Origin: Rhizomys pruinosus
Taxonomy: Eukaryota > Chordata > Mammalia > Rodentia > Spalacidae
Assembly (NCBI GenBank): GCA_009823505.1
Contig: VZQC01004720.1
Span: 229,163-293,162, forward strand
Length of the DNA: 64,000 bases
Reading direction: 5' to 3'
The notes under the pieces are model-generated. The model searched no databases. It was given only the letters and a program-made list of their open reading frames with translations, and had not been told where the DNA came from. Shown here one piece after another: positions 45,147 through 56,261 of the stretch. Every line of letters starts with the position of its first letter. Position 1 is the first letter of the stretch. A program made the translations under genes and the position numbers.

Positions 45147-45515
45147 GGGGACTTGAGGGATGACTCAGTCAGTAAAGTGCTTGTTGCACAAGCATAAGGA
45201 CCAAAGTTCAGATCTCCAGCATCAATTAAAAAAATAAGAATGCTGGCACATACCTATAATCCTACTACAGGGGAACCAAAAACAGGAAGATGTCTAGGGC
45301 ATGCAGAAAAGCCAGTGTGGTCTAATCTGTGAGCTCCAGGTTCAATGAGAGGCTCTGCCTAATATAAGGTGGAAAGCAATTGGAGAAGACCCCTGTTGTT
45401 GACTTCTGGCCTTCACATGCAGGAGCGTATACAGGGACTTGTATGCTGTCATATACACAGACACAGACACACAGACACAGACAGACACACAAACATACAC
45501 ACAGACACACACAGA
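45147..45515 (+). mobile_element. RSINE1 SINE with (ACAGAC)-rich tail
   Basis: GGGGGACTTGAGGGATGACT, GTGCTTGTTGCACAAGCATA, GTGAGCTCCAGGTTCAATGA, GGTGGAAAGCAATTGGAGAA, then ACACAGAC repeats (45455-45514). The block order matches RSINE1. Confidence 0.85.
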
Positions 45516-45590
45516 TTAATGGAGAGACAGGGGTAGGTCAGCAACAGGCAAATCTTATTTATCCAGTTCCATGATAAGATATGCATTATT

Positions 45591-45741
45591 GCTGGGTGTT
45601 GTGGCACACGCCTTTAATCCCAGCACTCAGGAGGCAGAGGCAGGCAGATCTCTGTGAGTTCAAAGCCAGCCTGGTCTACATAGTGAGTTCCAGGCCAGCT
45701 GGGACTAAAGGAAGACCCTGTCTCAAAAAGACCCCCCCAAA
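45591..45741 (+). mobile_element. B1 SINE with 15-bp TSD
   Basis: GCTGGGTGTTGTGGCACACG to ACCCCCCCAA/A tail. The target-site duplication AAGATATGCATTATT lies at 45576-45590 and 45742-45756. Confidence 0.96.
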
Positions 45742-46558
45742 AAGATATGCATTATTATATCCGGAAACACTATAAAAGATCCATAAAGAAACAAAAATAC
45801 AAGAGCACGAGTTTAATGAAATAATCCTTAACTTCAGCAAGCGCTGACAAAATGATTAAAGACATGAAGGGAGGGCACAGCCACGGCATGATGTGCTCTA
45901 CAGTCAATGATTGTATTTTCCCAGGTTCTTTAATAATATGATATCTTGCTCACAATAAAACAACATAACAAATTATAACTACAAATAGAGGAATAACGAT
46001 GCTATAGTTTGACTCAAGACCCAGATTTTAACAAAAGACTATGTGGAAGAAGGGCAGACTTTTGATTTGATTTTTCTTTTGGACTTGGAAGGAAAAAGAA
46101 TTTTCTTCAAATGAGCAGAGTTAAAAAATCTACTTCTATAAAAACAATAGAAGTAAGGCCTGACAGGGACAAATGCAAAGATCTCCACAGAATTATAAGA
46201 AGAAAGTCCAAAATTCCTGAAAAAAAAATATCAGACTATCAGAACAATCAATTCATGTTGTTCAAAGACTGAGTCTCGATTAATTAGGATGACAGCAATA
46301 ACAACTATTAAGTACCTGAATTTGAGAATGGTTTCATTACCTACCAAAATGGATAATAAAACTAGAATGATTCATAATTTATGCCTTTCAACTAATGAGA
46401 AATATCAAGTTACTTTACAACTCAATTCATTTGTTTGTTTATCTGGCTGAGTACACAATACTTTTGAACCACGCTAATGTACCAGAGTCTTGAATAGGGT
46501 ATAAGGCCCCGAAGTTTTATGAGACAGAGATCCTGTTCCTGTGCAGCTCAAACCTAGC

Positions 46559-46560
<2 letters not shown>

Positions 46561-46601
<41 letters not shown>
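46561..46601. repeat. (TAA)n microsatellite
   Basis: About 13 units. Confidence 0.96.
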
Positions 46602-47400
46602 CCTAGCAGGTGACAGAGGAAAGCAGAGAGTGACCTTATATGATAAGCATTCCTGGCGTTACACAGTGGACCAGGAGGTAAGGAAGCTGTAGGTCTTGGA
46701 TAAAGGGGAGTAAGCTCAAAGAAGGACTGAACTCTCATAAAGACTAGGATTCCGTCAAACAGTATACCAGACTCAAACTCAAAGATGACGAAGTTGTTCT
46801 CCATTTAAAAGCCCCAAGCATTTCATTAGGACTAATGTGTAGAGTAGCATCAAAAACAAGATGAGAGGAGATGAAGTCCTCGAGGAAAACAGTGTACATC
46901 ACACACTCTTCTAAAGAGTTAGGGTTTCTCCCACAGTGATGCAAATGTCCAAAATATAAGGATGTGTGTGTATTCTTAGTGAAAATGGACTCTACTTGCC
47001 AGCAAGCACCAGCTTCATAGGAATCAGTAATCCTCTTTTTTGCCACTAGGATAAACAAAGAAACAACAAAGGAAATAGATGTCATAAAAAACCATAAAGC
47101 CCAAGACCTGTCAAAAGGCACGCAGCCGAGGTGGCAGCAGCCTCCACCCTTAAGCACAGCACAGTACTGAAGAAATGAGCTTTGGAAGACCAGCCAACAA
47201 GATATGGAAGAAATTAATCCAGAAGAGGTGAAATGACCTGAAAAAGTGATGAGTAGAGTCTAGAAGGACTGCAGGAGAGGAGAAGCTGCCCCCAGCAAGG
47301 GCCAGGGGCGTCTCTGTCTCGCCTATCTGAACGGTATCGGACTTAAGGTCTCGGCTGAGGGTGAAAACAAGCCAAAGATTTTGACAGTGCAAAATCAGTT
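46602..47400 (-). other. Unassigned region with open frames on the minus strand
   Basis: Three overlapping minus frames (80, 137 and 95 codons, within 46517-47392) follow one another. The middle one has a hydrophobic, membrane-helix-like run (WFFMTSISFVVSLFILVAKK). None has a domain I recognise, and I see no promoter, CpG island or clear splice structure. It could be a decayed retrocopy or chance open frame. The low-stop density is the only reason to list it. Confidence 0.2.
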
Positions 47401-47970
47401 AAATTTCTTATTTGTTTTGCTCATTTTCCTTGTTAAAGAATAGTATTTTAATTTACCGTCGTAACAGAGGAATGGGCTATTTATAACCCCAGCCTTGTTC
47501 AGTCCCGATGACGTTTCTGTAAACTTGGGACACATTTTTTGGATACTTTATTTTTCCAGCTAAAGATTAGAGTTGCTTTTGAGACTTAGACCATTAGTAT
47601 AATGCACGTTGATTTTTTTTTTTCTTTCCAGAATGGACTTCTGTGCAATAGAGAATTAAACTGAAGTCATTAAATTCCTTTCGCTTAGCATATTAGAGAA
47701 CATTTTCAGCCAGCCTGCCCAAGGTTAGTGACTACTACAATAATAAATTGTTAATACTGAAGCCTTTAGTATTTATCTGATTTTTAAATGATTTTTCCAC
47801 CTCATTAAGTAGTTTTATTTTCTTTTTGTCCTCTGAATTAGAAACAGAGAAGAAAAATCTCAATGATCTGAGGGTATTTTCATGTCCAAAAGCCTCTTGA
47901 AATCATCTCTGAAATACCTTAGACTGGGTGGGTCTGAGTTTATAGACAACTCTAAGAAACAGTTTTAGAG

Positions 47971-48200
47971 GGGCTGGAGAGATGGCCTAGCGGTTAAGAG
48001 CACTGACTGCTCTTGCAGAGGACCCAGGTTCTATAGGCATCCACATGGCAGCTAAAAACCATCTTTAACTCCAGTTCCAGGGGAAATCGACACCCTCTTC
48101 TGACCTCCATGGCATTGCATGACATGGGTGCACAAACCTGCATGCAGACAGTACATTCATACACATACAAAAATAAATAAAATTTTAAAAAATTTTAAAA
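47971..48200 (+). mobile_element. B3-derived SINE of the young subfamily but without the 17-bp duplication
   Basis: GGGCTGGAGAGATGGCCTAG, a deletion in the B-box region (GGTTCTATAGGCATCCACAT), one AACTCCAGTTCCAGGGG only, then the subfamily 3' part GCATGCAGACAGTACATTCA. The target-site duplication AAGAAACAGTTTTAGAG at 47954-47970 matches AAGAAAAGTTTTAGAG at 48201-48216 apart from a 1-base gap. Confidence 0.93.
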
Positions 48201-48216
48201 AAGAAAAGTTTTAGAG

Positions 48217-50084
48217 ACTTGGGTTCCCATTTCATAATAGGTTTGTGCTTTTTATAGACAATTTAACTTCTGTTTCTCAGGCCTCAAGTAACAGGGTACA
48301 CTGTGGAAATTCAAAGAAGGAAATTTATTCTAAGATAAAAAAAATAAATCTACCCTTACCTATTGCTTATGAATCAGGAGAATGTGTCACTGAAAGTTCT
48401 CATGATTGAAGAAGCTATGAAATAAAAATAAAAGCAGGAAACACTCCAGAAATTTGACTTCATACCCAGCAGTAAATGGGGACTGTAATTGCATGAACAT
48501 GGTAATTTTTGTTCTTAACCTAAATGTTTTAGTTCTGGCATTTTCAACCCTAGATAAGTCTAGCATCCAATTTCTAGAATATAAACTGATACAGGGTCAT
48601 GTCTCCACACACCCATCTTTGTCCTCTATATTTCAGTTACTGCCCATACTTTTGTCCCCTTCCAGTTTAGGCATGAGAGCCCTTATCAAAAACCTACCCT
48701 TTTCTAGCAGTGTGCAGAGTAGGGGTCCATCATCTGAGACGGTCCCCAGGGCTCCTGTCTCAAGATTCACCACAGTGAAAATTGCCTGGGTTTTCTGGGT
48801 GAGGGGGCACCGACCTAGCTTTCCACTAGAGCTGCTGCTGGAGAACTAATTACTAGTGTGAAAAAGGCTGGATCCAGGTCAGTGTTTCCCCAAGCATTGT
48901 TTACATTTGATTTCAGATACATACAATGGCAGAGCTGACATTTCAGCATGCTACTGTAATCATTTGCAAGGTTTTATGTTATTTTATTTTCAGGTTGGAA
49001 ATATTTGAAGAGGCATTTATCATTAAAGCCATGGCCTTTGCTTCTAAAGCTTTGCATTACAAGTACAGTAACAAAACTGCTAATTAAAAGAGGGGAAGCA
49101 ATCAGGAAGCAAACACAAAGGGGAACCCCTTCCTTGTCAGCATGGCACAGTGGAGCAGATTCTCAGCCTGGCCCTGGACTAAGGCCAGTTCTACCCACCC
49201 AGGTGCAGCCACTTAATTCTACTTTCTTAAGAGCCAGACAAGTGGGAGAGGCATCATTTTCTTAAAATTCTGAAATAGGCCAGCTTCTCTTCAGTACCAA
49301 CAATTAATTCAAAGCAATGTGCTTTAGCCTCACCAAATTCCCTTCTTAACAGTCACAAAATCCACTGTGAGTGAGACCTGACAACATTCTGGAGCAACTT
49401 GTCCCATAAAATGACACAGGCAGCAGAAGCAACACATCTATGCATCCATGCCCCTCCCCTTGCCCAGAATAGCGAAAACAGTGCTTGCCTTTCTCTAGGT
49501 ACCAGGAGAAGAAAGTACAGGTCTCTGACTAGTAGCTCTTAGCTTCATCCATCTGAGAAGTAATGAATTGGCCAAAGTAGTCCCATGACCCCATCTAACT
49601 GAGGGATCAAAACCCTCATTCCCCTCATGAACTTAGATGAAGAGAATCAGATATCAATATACCCAAAAGGCCATACAGTATGTGCTATGTATATTTGGTC
49701 CTTCTCAGTTAGCCCTGAAACACATTGAAGATAATTAGGGTTTGGGGGGGATGTTCTTTAGAGATAGGCTTTCTCTTTTTAAACAAAGTTTTAAAGTTCT
49801 TTTTCTCATTTCTTAGCCTTTGCATAAGCATGTGAATTTTTGTTCATATCAAATACCAAATAAATCAGTTGAGATAAGCAGCTTTATTTGTTCCAGTAAG
49901 ACCAGCTTGCACCCTGCCACCATAAACTAGCTTCCAAAAGACACTTTTAAGAGTGACATATTTTTTTATAATATCTGTATTACAGTCAAATAAAATGTAA
50001 GTCTAAAATACTAAATGTGTCTCCAAAGTTTACAGAATGGAAAACACTTGAACTAAAACCTTCTGAAGCTCACCCAACACTTCA
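48217..50084. other. No recognised gene or repeat
   Basis: About 1.9 kb. A 131-codon plus frame (48454-48849) lacks any recognisable domain. Confidence 0.4.
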
Positions 50085-50265
50085 CCATCAGCCATAGGTT
50101 TTATGTTTTATGTTAAATAAAATAGTGAGATTGTCTACTTTATATTGAGGAAACTCAGTGATAGAAAGGTAAAGTAACATGTTCAGAATCGCATAGCTGG
50201 AAACCAACCAGTCAGTTATCCTGGCTGGCACCCCCACTTTTAACCACCATCTTACAGTCTCCTGT
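50085..50265 (-). repeat. MIR SINE fragment
   Basis: TATTGAGGAAACTCAGTGAT, GGTAAAGTAACATGTTCAGA, ATCGCATAGCTGGAAACC and a final TTTTAACCACCAT follow the antisense MIR. Confidence 0.75.
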
Positions 50266-50399
50266 TCGGTCCTGTCTCTGCCCTGTAAAATCCAATATAC
50301 CTTTTAGTAAAGAGGGAATTAACATGAAGCAGAAAATATATGTTAGCAGGCTCTTTGTGCAGAGTACAATTTTATTCATACTTCAAGCCTGGAGCCAAT

Positions 50400-50560
50400 A
50401 AATCTTGCTTGTGAAGGGCCAGATGACAAATGTTTTAGGTTTTACAGGCCCTGTAATCAACTCTATCATATGGCTAGAGCAATGTTCATAATCTGTAAGT
50501 TAATGAGAATAGCTATAAGCCAATAAAACTCCTCAAAAGGAAACAGTATGACAGACCAGA
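50400..50560 (+). repeat. Ancient DNA-transposon fragment (MER-type)
   Basis: GTGAAGGGCCAGATGACAAA, TGTTTTAGGTTTTACAGGCC and CCAATAAAACTCCTCAAAAGG follow a common mammal-wide hAT-like element. The exact name is not assigned. Confidence 0.6.
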
Positions 50561-50880
50561 TTGGACAATGGGTTATAGTTCTTGAAGAATTATGACATGA
50601 TCAGATTTATGATGGATAGATGGTGTTTCTGATATATGTAAGATAAAATGCAGAATTGGAATCTAGGAACAGCAAAGATAATCCATATATGAAATAATGG
50701 GAACCTAGATGAAAAGAGGATCGAAAAGAAGTAAAATGCATAGAAGGTGGTACGGCCATGTAAGGACATGCCATCATTTATGAGATTGACATTCAACTGA
50801 GTGCAAAATGAAGGAAGGAACTAACTCCAGGAAAATAATGGGTACAGAGTGACACCATATTAGGAATGATGGGGGGCCGT

Positions 50881-50919
50881 GGGAGGGAGGGAGGGAGGGA
50901 GAGAGAGAGAGAGAGAGGA
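50881..50919. repeat. (GGGA)n(GA)n purine microsatellite
   Basis: GGGAGGGAGG units then about nine GA units. Confidence 0.93.
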
Positions 50920-51354
50920 ATAACTCACTACAATGCCTCAGTTTGCCTGTTTGTGGTTACTGAGAGGCTTTTACTCCATGTGTTTCTAACAATACACACA
51001 GTGTGGATTAATAGCACAAATATCTAAGATATGTCAGAACTTCACTAAGAACTATAACATGTGACTCTTTGAAAATGTTTGTCTTATATACAACTTGGAA
51101 AATCCTGAAATGTATGAAGGAGAATTGTCTTTAGATAAGTATTAAATGGTAAATAAAATATTTTCAGACCTAAAAAAAAAAAGAAAGAAAATTAACGAAC
51201 GTGGGCAGGAAGAGAGTCATCTTTTGGGGAATAGTAGTTTAGAAAGAAACTGTGTTATTGTTTTTGGAAAGGAGGAATCCAGGGCAGTCTTAAAAGAAAG
51301 CAATCTCACTAGAAACTCACTCTAGTGTTGGGGTTCCAGGGACACAGCATACTG

Positions 51355-51586
51355 GGGACTGGAGAGATGGCTCAGCAATTTAGACCTCTAGCTGCTCTTG
51401 CAGAAGACCCTGATTGATTCCCAGCACCCACATTGTGGCCAACAACCATCCTTCCAGAGGATACTCCAGTTTTAGGGAGGCCATCATCTGACCTCCGTGA
51501 GTACTGAATAACATGGGTGCACTTACTTACATTCATACAGGCGATACATCCATACACAATAAACACAAACATTTACCATAAAAAGA
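51355..51586 (+). mobile_element. B3-derived SINE, diverged member of the duplicated subfamily
   Basis: GGGACTGGAGAGATGGCTCA, then CTTCCAGAGGATACTCCAGT, a decayed form of the tandem 17-bp block, and ACATGGGTGCAC. The target-site duplication ACACAGCATACTG at about 51342-51354 matches ACACAGCATTCTG at 51587-51599 (12 of 13). Confidence 0.88.
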
Positions 51587-51784
51587 ACACAGCATTCTGA
51601 TTGTGAGGTAAGGGGGTGATGCCGTGCGCAAAGCCCTGGACCAGCTGGGAGTGCACATTTCCCAGGCCTCCTGATTAGAAATACAGAGGGAACAAGGATG
51701 CCCAACTCCAAACTGAGTCTTGGCAGAGCTTTGGCCATGCATACCTAGTCCTTCAGATTCCCCAAAGGAGACACACTGGAGGAA

Positions 51785-52145
51785 GGGGAATTTTTTTTTT
51801 AAAATTAGTTTTTATTGATGCTTTGTGCATTTCATACATTTTTTTCCAATTCAAGAGGCCAGTGAGGCATGGTTCAAAGAACAGTTCTTCCCTTTCTTCC
51901 TGGGCCCTCTGTAGATTGCGCTTATTGTTATCCCAATTCCAATAGCAGTTCCTTTGGAAACTTTTTCTGATCTTCCTCTCAGCCTCCCACAGACTCCAAA
52001 CAGTCCACATCTGGGTTTTCCTTAGGTAACATGCACACCGCCCCCTTAGCGACTTGTTCTGCCTGATTGGCTGTGAGCACACCTCCTTCTTAGATTTCCG
52101 CCCCAGCCTCCCCCACCACTCAGCTTTCTCCCTTCGGAGTCTCAC
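51785..52145 (-). mobile_element. Short L1-tailed retroelement with GC-rich 5' part
   Basis: The complement ends GAATTGGAAAAAAATGTATG, then AAATGCACAAAGCATCAATA and an A-tail, the same tail as the L1 3' ends at 18205 and 29742. Upstream it is unlike them: GC-richer, with GCGGAAATCTAAGAAGGAGG, GCCAATCAGGCAGAAC (CCAAT-like) and AAGGGGGCGGTGTGCATG (GC-box-like). It holds a 130-codon minus frame (51753-52145), basic and Trp-rich, that runs into the L1 tail. It may be an internally deleted L1 (5' UTR joined to 3' end), another L1 subfamily or an L1-mobilised chimera. No function is assigned to the frame. Confidence 0.5.
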
Positions 52146-52734
52146 ACCTAGAAGGATCTAATAAATGTTTGTTGAATGGAAATACATATGGGAATTTAGA
52201 AGATCAAGAATGTTTTTGAAATTTCAATTTCTTGCCCAATTAGACATAAAATTAGGAAAGTGGCTGAGTGACAAATATTAAATTTTGAATCTTCTTCAAA
52301 ATGTATAATAGGTGGTTCAGTGGGAATCTTTATTCTCTCCCTCTGAAAATATAATTATAGAGGAAGAAATGACTGGTAGAATCATTTGCTTCACTTTCCT
52401 CTGCCTCCAGGTAGGCTATATTAAATTATCTCAGAGAGATGAAAATCTATTCTTTTTTTATTTCAGAAGATGAGATTGTAATTCTACTGTTCTAATATAT
52501 AAAAGGCCTCAGCTAAGAACATCAACCTGTTTTCTTCTCCAAAGACCACACACTACAGTTTAAGTTCAGATAACAGCCAGCTGGATCATACTCCTTTTGT
52601 TATACTTTTACAGATTAGATAAGATATATATCTAATGTAAATATATTTTATATGAATTCTATTTTTACATACGTATGGAGAATTGACTGTTCTTAACTTC
52701 AAATTTATTATTTTTATTTTTAAAACTATGTGAC

Positions 52735-53045
52735 ACATGTGTGTTAGTGTGTTTCATGCACAAGCGTTTAAGTGCGCATTCTCAGGAACAAGCTTGCAGA
52801 GGCCAGAGGAGATGCCAAATGTCCTCCTCTGTCACTTTCTACCCCATTCTATTGAGATGCGATCTCTCACTGAACTGGAAGCTCACTGCTTTGCTAGGTT
52901 GGCTGGCCAGCAAGCCTCTGGAACCCACCTATATCTTCTTCATAGCCCTGAGGTTACAGGCATGACTTTTCACATAGATGCTAGGGATTTGAACTCAGGT
53001 CCTCATGAATGCAGAAGAAATGCTCTTACCCACTGAAACATCTTC
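52735..53045 (-). mobile_element. RSINE1 SINE
   Basis: GCAGAGGCCAGAGGAGATGC, GCGATCTCTCACTGAACTGG, GGTTGGCTGGCCAGCAAGCC and TTGAACTCAGGTCCTCATGA match the antisense RSINE1 plan, the same blocks as 15862-16184. Confidence 0.88.
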
Positions 53046-53110
53046 TTTGACACTTAAATATGAGTTTTTAAGAATGTAACTAGGGATTTTTTAATCCGAA
53101 GTTTTGACTT

Positions 53111-53370
53111 GTTTTTTTTAAATTTTTTTATTAATTTTTTTTATTTATTTCTGTATGTGTATGAATGTACTGTCTGCATGCAAGTCTGTGCACCCGTGTC
53201 ACGAAATGCCGCGGAGGTCAGAAGTGGGCGTCGGATTCCCCTGGAACTGGAGTTCTCCTGGAATTGGAGTTTCAGACGGTTCTCGGCCACCATGTGGGTG
53301 CTGGGGATCGAACCCGAGTCCTCTGCAAGAGCAGTCGGCGCTTTTAACCGCTAGGCCATCTCTCCAGCCC
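53111..53370 (-). mobile_element. Young B3-derived SINE with 17-bp duplication, 14-bp TSD (first of a close pair)
   Basis: The complement starts GGGCTGGAGAGATGGCCTAG. The tandem 17-bp block is present (plus strand CCCCTGGAACTGGAGTT then CTCCTGGAATTGGAGTT). The target-site duplication CGAAGTTTTGACTT lies at 53097-53110 and 53371-53384. Confidence 0.96.
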
Positions 53371-53413
53371 CGAAGTTTTGACTTCTAGAAAGTTTTAGTC
53401 TTGCCAGCAATGG

Positions 53414-53670
53414 GTTTTTTTTTTAATTTTTTAATTAATTTTATTTATTTCTGTATGTGTATGAATGTACTGTCTGCATGCAAGTCTGTGCACCCGTGTC
53501 GTGCAACGCCGCAGAGGTCAGAAGAGGGTCTCGGATTCCCCTGGAACTGGAGTTCTCCTGGAATTGGAGCTTCAGACGGTTCTCAGCCGCCATGTGGGTG
53601 CTGGGGATCGAACCCGAGTCCTCTGTAAGAGCGGTCGGCGCTCTTAACCGCTAGGCCATCTCTCCAGCCC
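53414..53670 (-). mobile_element. Young B3-derived SINE with 17-bp duplication, 10-bp TSD (second of a close pair)
   Basis: Very similar to the preceding copy, same orientation, 43 bp away. Its own target-site duplication CAGCAATGG lies at 53405-53413 and 53671-53679 (one more C may belong to it), so this is a separate insertion. Confidence 0.96.
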
Positions 53671-53689
53671 CAGCAATGGCTTTTAGATG

Positions 53690-54230
53690 TGAAAACATCC
53701 TTGTTAAAGAACACAGTAGGGGATAGAGATGTAGCCCAGGCTGCCTCCCAAGAATGTGGTGCCTTTAGCCCAAGGTTGCTACCTGACTCTCTTCAGGCAG
53801 CCGATCTCTGGTGTACACCGATGTTGGGTTAAAGACCTGGCCCCTTGCCTCCTTTCTGGGTCAAATCTGAAGGGTACCCCATGGGACTAGCTGAGGCTCT
53901 GGCTGAGATACATTCCAACCAGCACTTGGACCTCATCCTGCTTCCTTTGTTACCCAGAGGGTCTGACCAGGCAGGTTTCCCAGTTTCCATCTCAGTCTAT
54001 TCCTCAGGACCAAATTAAACAAAAGTTTCAGGAAGATGTGTTGCCATTGGCAAATACCCACCTGGAGCACAAGGCTTGCAGAAGCCTAGGTCCATCAACA
54101 CTCCGGCATAGATTAGGGAAGAGCTCAAGCAGCCCCACCCCTGCCTGGAGAGCTTGGGCAGAGTTGCTACTGATAGGTTCCTGGTGCTCCAGTAAATAAC
54201 CTCTTACCCATGTTCATGCAACCAGAAAGA
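53690..54230 (+). repeat. Possible LTR-like repeat, unassigned
   Basis: GC-richer than its surroundings; ends GGTGCTCCAGTAAATAACCT then CTTACCCATGTTCATGCAAC, which recalls the R/U5 region of rodent LTRs. No target-site duplication or TG/CA ends found. Confidence 0.3.
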
Positions 54231-55816
54231 CATAAAAGTAGGGGTAACACTTTTAAGGAGGAAGAAAGGGTTCAGCAGAAGGAAGGAAAGCACACAGGGT
54301 TATGGTGGTAAGAATGATCAACATTCATTATACACATGCCCTGAGAATGTCAAAGAATAAGTTAAAAAAACTAAAAATTCAAAAATACCATCAAGGCTCT
54401 GGAGAGAAAGATTTGGGGAGTGACCCCCACCTAGCATGCTTTCTGAGTCAGTCAACACCAGAAAATGTGAAGGAATCACAAGCAGAATGGAAGATGAAGG
54501 CAGAAGGTGGAAGGTGATCTGGGCGGAAGAAATTCTGGCAAGCCCACAATCAGGAAAAGCCCAAGAAATAGGGAAGTCTACAGTAGAAAGCAGCTAAAGA
54601 GCAGAGGCCTGGAATAGCTGTCCTGGCTTGGCCTCATCTGTAGGACATTAGTCCACCACTCTACTAGCATCTCAAATAACAGAAGCATTTCTTGTCCTCA
54701 AATCTCCAGTAGAATTCAAAGAGAGAGAATTCAAAGAGATGATGGAATTTACCTAATGGAAACTGACTTCGTAGGCTATCACCGAGGGCCAAAGTAGAAG
54801 TTAGAAATACTTAAGTACTTTCAGCTTTTCCTTCTTCAGAGAGCTTGCTTGCTTTGACCTCCACCTTGGATCAAACTACTCTTTTTTATTTCAGCTTTTA
54901 TATTATAGCAAAGGGTTATTAGGAGCTTATAAATGCTGGAAATTGTGACTTACAGCTCAAAAGAGCACAACTGCCCTGGCCACCGACCCTGTAATATTTA
55001 GGAGCAGAGTAGGTTTTTATACCTTTCTGTGAAAGTACTTGCCAGGTGTGCTGTAAACAGGAGTGTCTGAGCATTCTTTGGCTGAGCCCTCATAATCTGA
55101 GATTTATTGAGCATTTTATTATTTCTACCTAATAATAGTAGCATTGTGTTTCTGGCTAATGGTTAGAAGTAGTGGGGAGCTAGGCAAAAACCAGGCTACT
55201 TTCCTGAAGTTGATGACCACGTTCCCACCAGTCAGCCCCAGGGCTTCTGCAAAGGGTGAATGAAGACTTCTGTCCCCCTTTGGTTGAGATGAGCCTCGGT
55301 TTCCTTTCTTCTCTTCACCCCATTGTGAGGCCTTTTAAGTTACTTAGAAATCATCAGTATGTACGTTATTCAGCTGTGACCCGTCATTCTCCTTTCCATT
55401 AGTGTGACCAAAGGGAGTGGTGGAAGCCGCTGGGAGGAGCCAAGACAGGAGAGAGAATATTCTTGGGACCACTGTTGTGTGTGTCTGAGGGGAAGGGAAC
55501 CATCTGGAACAACGCAGAAGCCACATCCTCTCCTTCCATTCATTGTCTGTGGTTTGGCCGCAAAGGGTTCCTTCCACTCAGTCCTAAGGCTAGGGACAGA
55601 TGAGTGAGCCTGGCTGGGGCTCCACCACAAGCATACCTGGCCCATATCCAGTTTCCACTTGCTCGCTGCTCTACTGGCAATGATGGGAGTCAAGGCTGTA
55701 GTCAGCCACCCAGAACCAAGTCCTAGGGAGAGGAAGGTGTGAGAGCATTTATGTAGTTTCCCCGAGACTGCCACAACCCGGCATCACTAACCAGTAGTTT
55801 AAGAATCAGAGGCCTA
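54231..55816. other. No recognised gene or repeat
   Basis: About 1.6 kb of apparently single-copy sequence. A 134-codon minus frame (55370-55774) overlaps shorter frames on both strands and has no recognisable domain. Confidence 0.4.
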
Positions 55817-55980
55817 AAGCCAAGCATGGTGGCCCACACCTTTAACACTAGCACTTGGGATGCAGAAGTGGGCAGATCTCTGGGAGCCCCAGACTCATCT
55901 ACTTAGTGAGTTTCTGGCCTGCTAGGACTACAGGGAGACCCTGTCTCAGAAAAGACAAAAATAAATGTTAAAAAAAAAAA
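55817..55980 (+). mobile_element. B1 SINE, diverged
   Basis: AGCCAAGCATGGTGGCCCAC, GGCAGATCTCTGGGAGCCCC, CTACAGGGAGACCCTGTCTC and an A-tail. The A-tail was the target for the next SINE. Confidence 0.9.
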
Positions 55981-55990
55981 TCAAAGATCT

Positions 55991-56241
55991 GGGGCTGGAG
56001 AGATGGCCTAGTGGTTAAGAGCACCGACTGCTCTTGCAGAGGACCCGGGTTCCATCCCCAGCACCCACATGGCGGCTGAGAACCGTCTGTAAGTCCAATT
56101 CCAGGAGAACTCCAGTTCCAGGGGAATCTGGCACCCTCTTCTGACTTCCGCAGCATTGCATGACATGGGTGCATGCAGACAATACATTCATAGAAATAAA
56201 TAAATAAGTAAATAAATAAATAAAAATAAATAAATTTTGCT
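55991..56241 (+). mobile_element. Young B3-derived SINE with 17-bp duplication, 20-bp TSD
   Basis: GGGGCTGGAGAGATGGCCTA, B box GGTTCCATCC, tandem AATTCCAGGAG/AACTCCAGTTCCAGGGG, tail with TAAATAAATAAG. The target-site duplication AAAAAAAAAATCAAAGATCT lies at 55971-55990 and 56242-56261, which uses the A-tail of the B1. Confidence 0.95.
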
Positions 56242-56261
56242 AAAAAAAAAATCAAAGATCT

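Noticed and set aside
48454..48849. 131-codon plus frame as a candidate gene
   Set aside because: No domain, signal or supporting context; the length is within what chance gives in 64 kb.
53109..53654. Several overlapping frames of 60-81 codons, similar to frames at 10961, 16562, 33814 and 55968
   Set aside because: All are translations of the same B3-derived SINE in different frames. Their similarity reflects the repeat, not a protein family.
53111..53670. Tandem duplication of one SINE
   Set aside because: The two copies have different target-site duplications and clear sequence differences, so they are independent insertions.
55370..55774. 134-codon minus frame as a candidate gene
   Set aside because: Overlaps open frames on both strands in locally GC-richer DNA, which lowers stop density; no motif seen.
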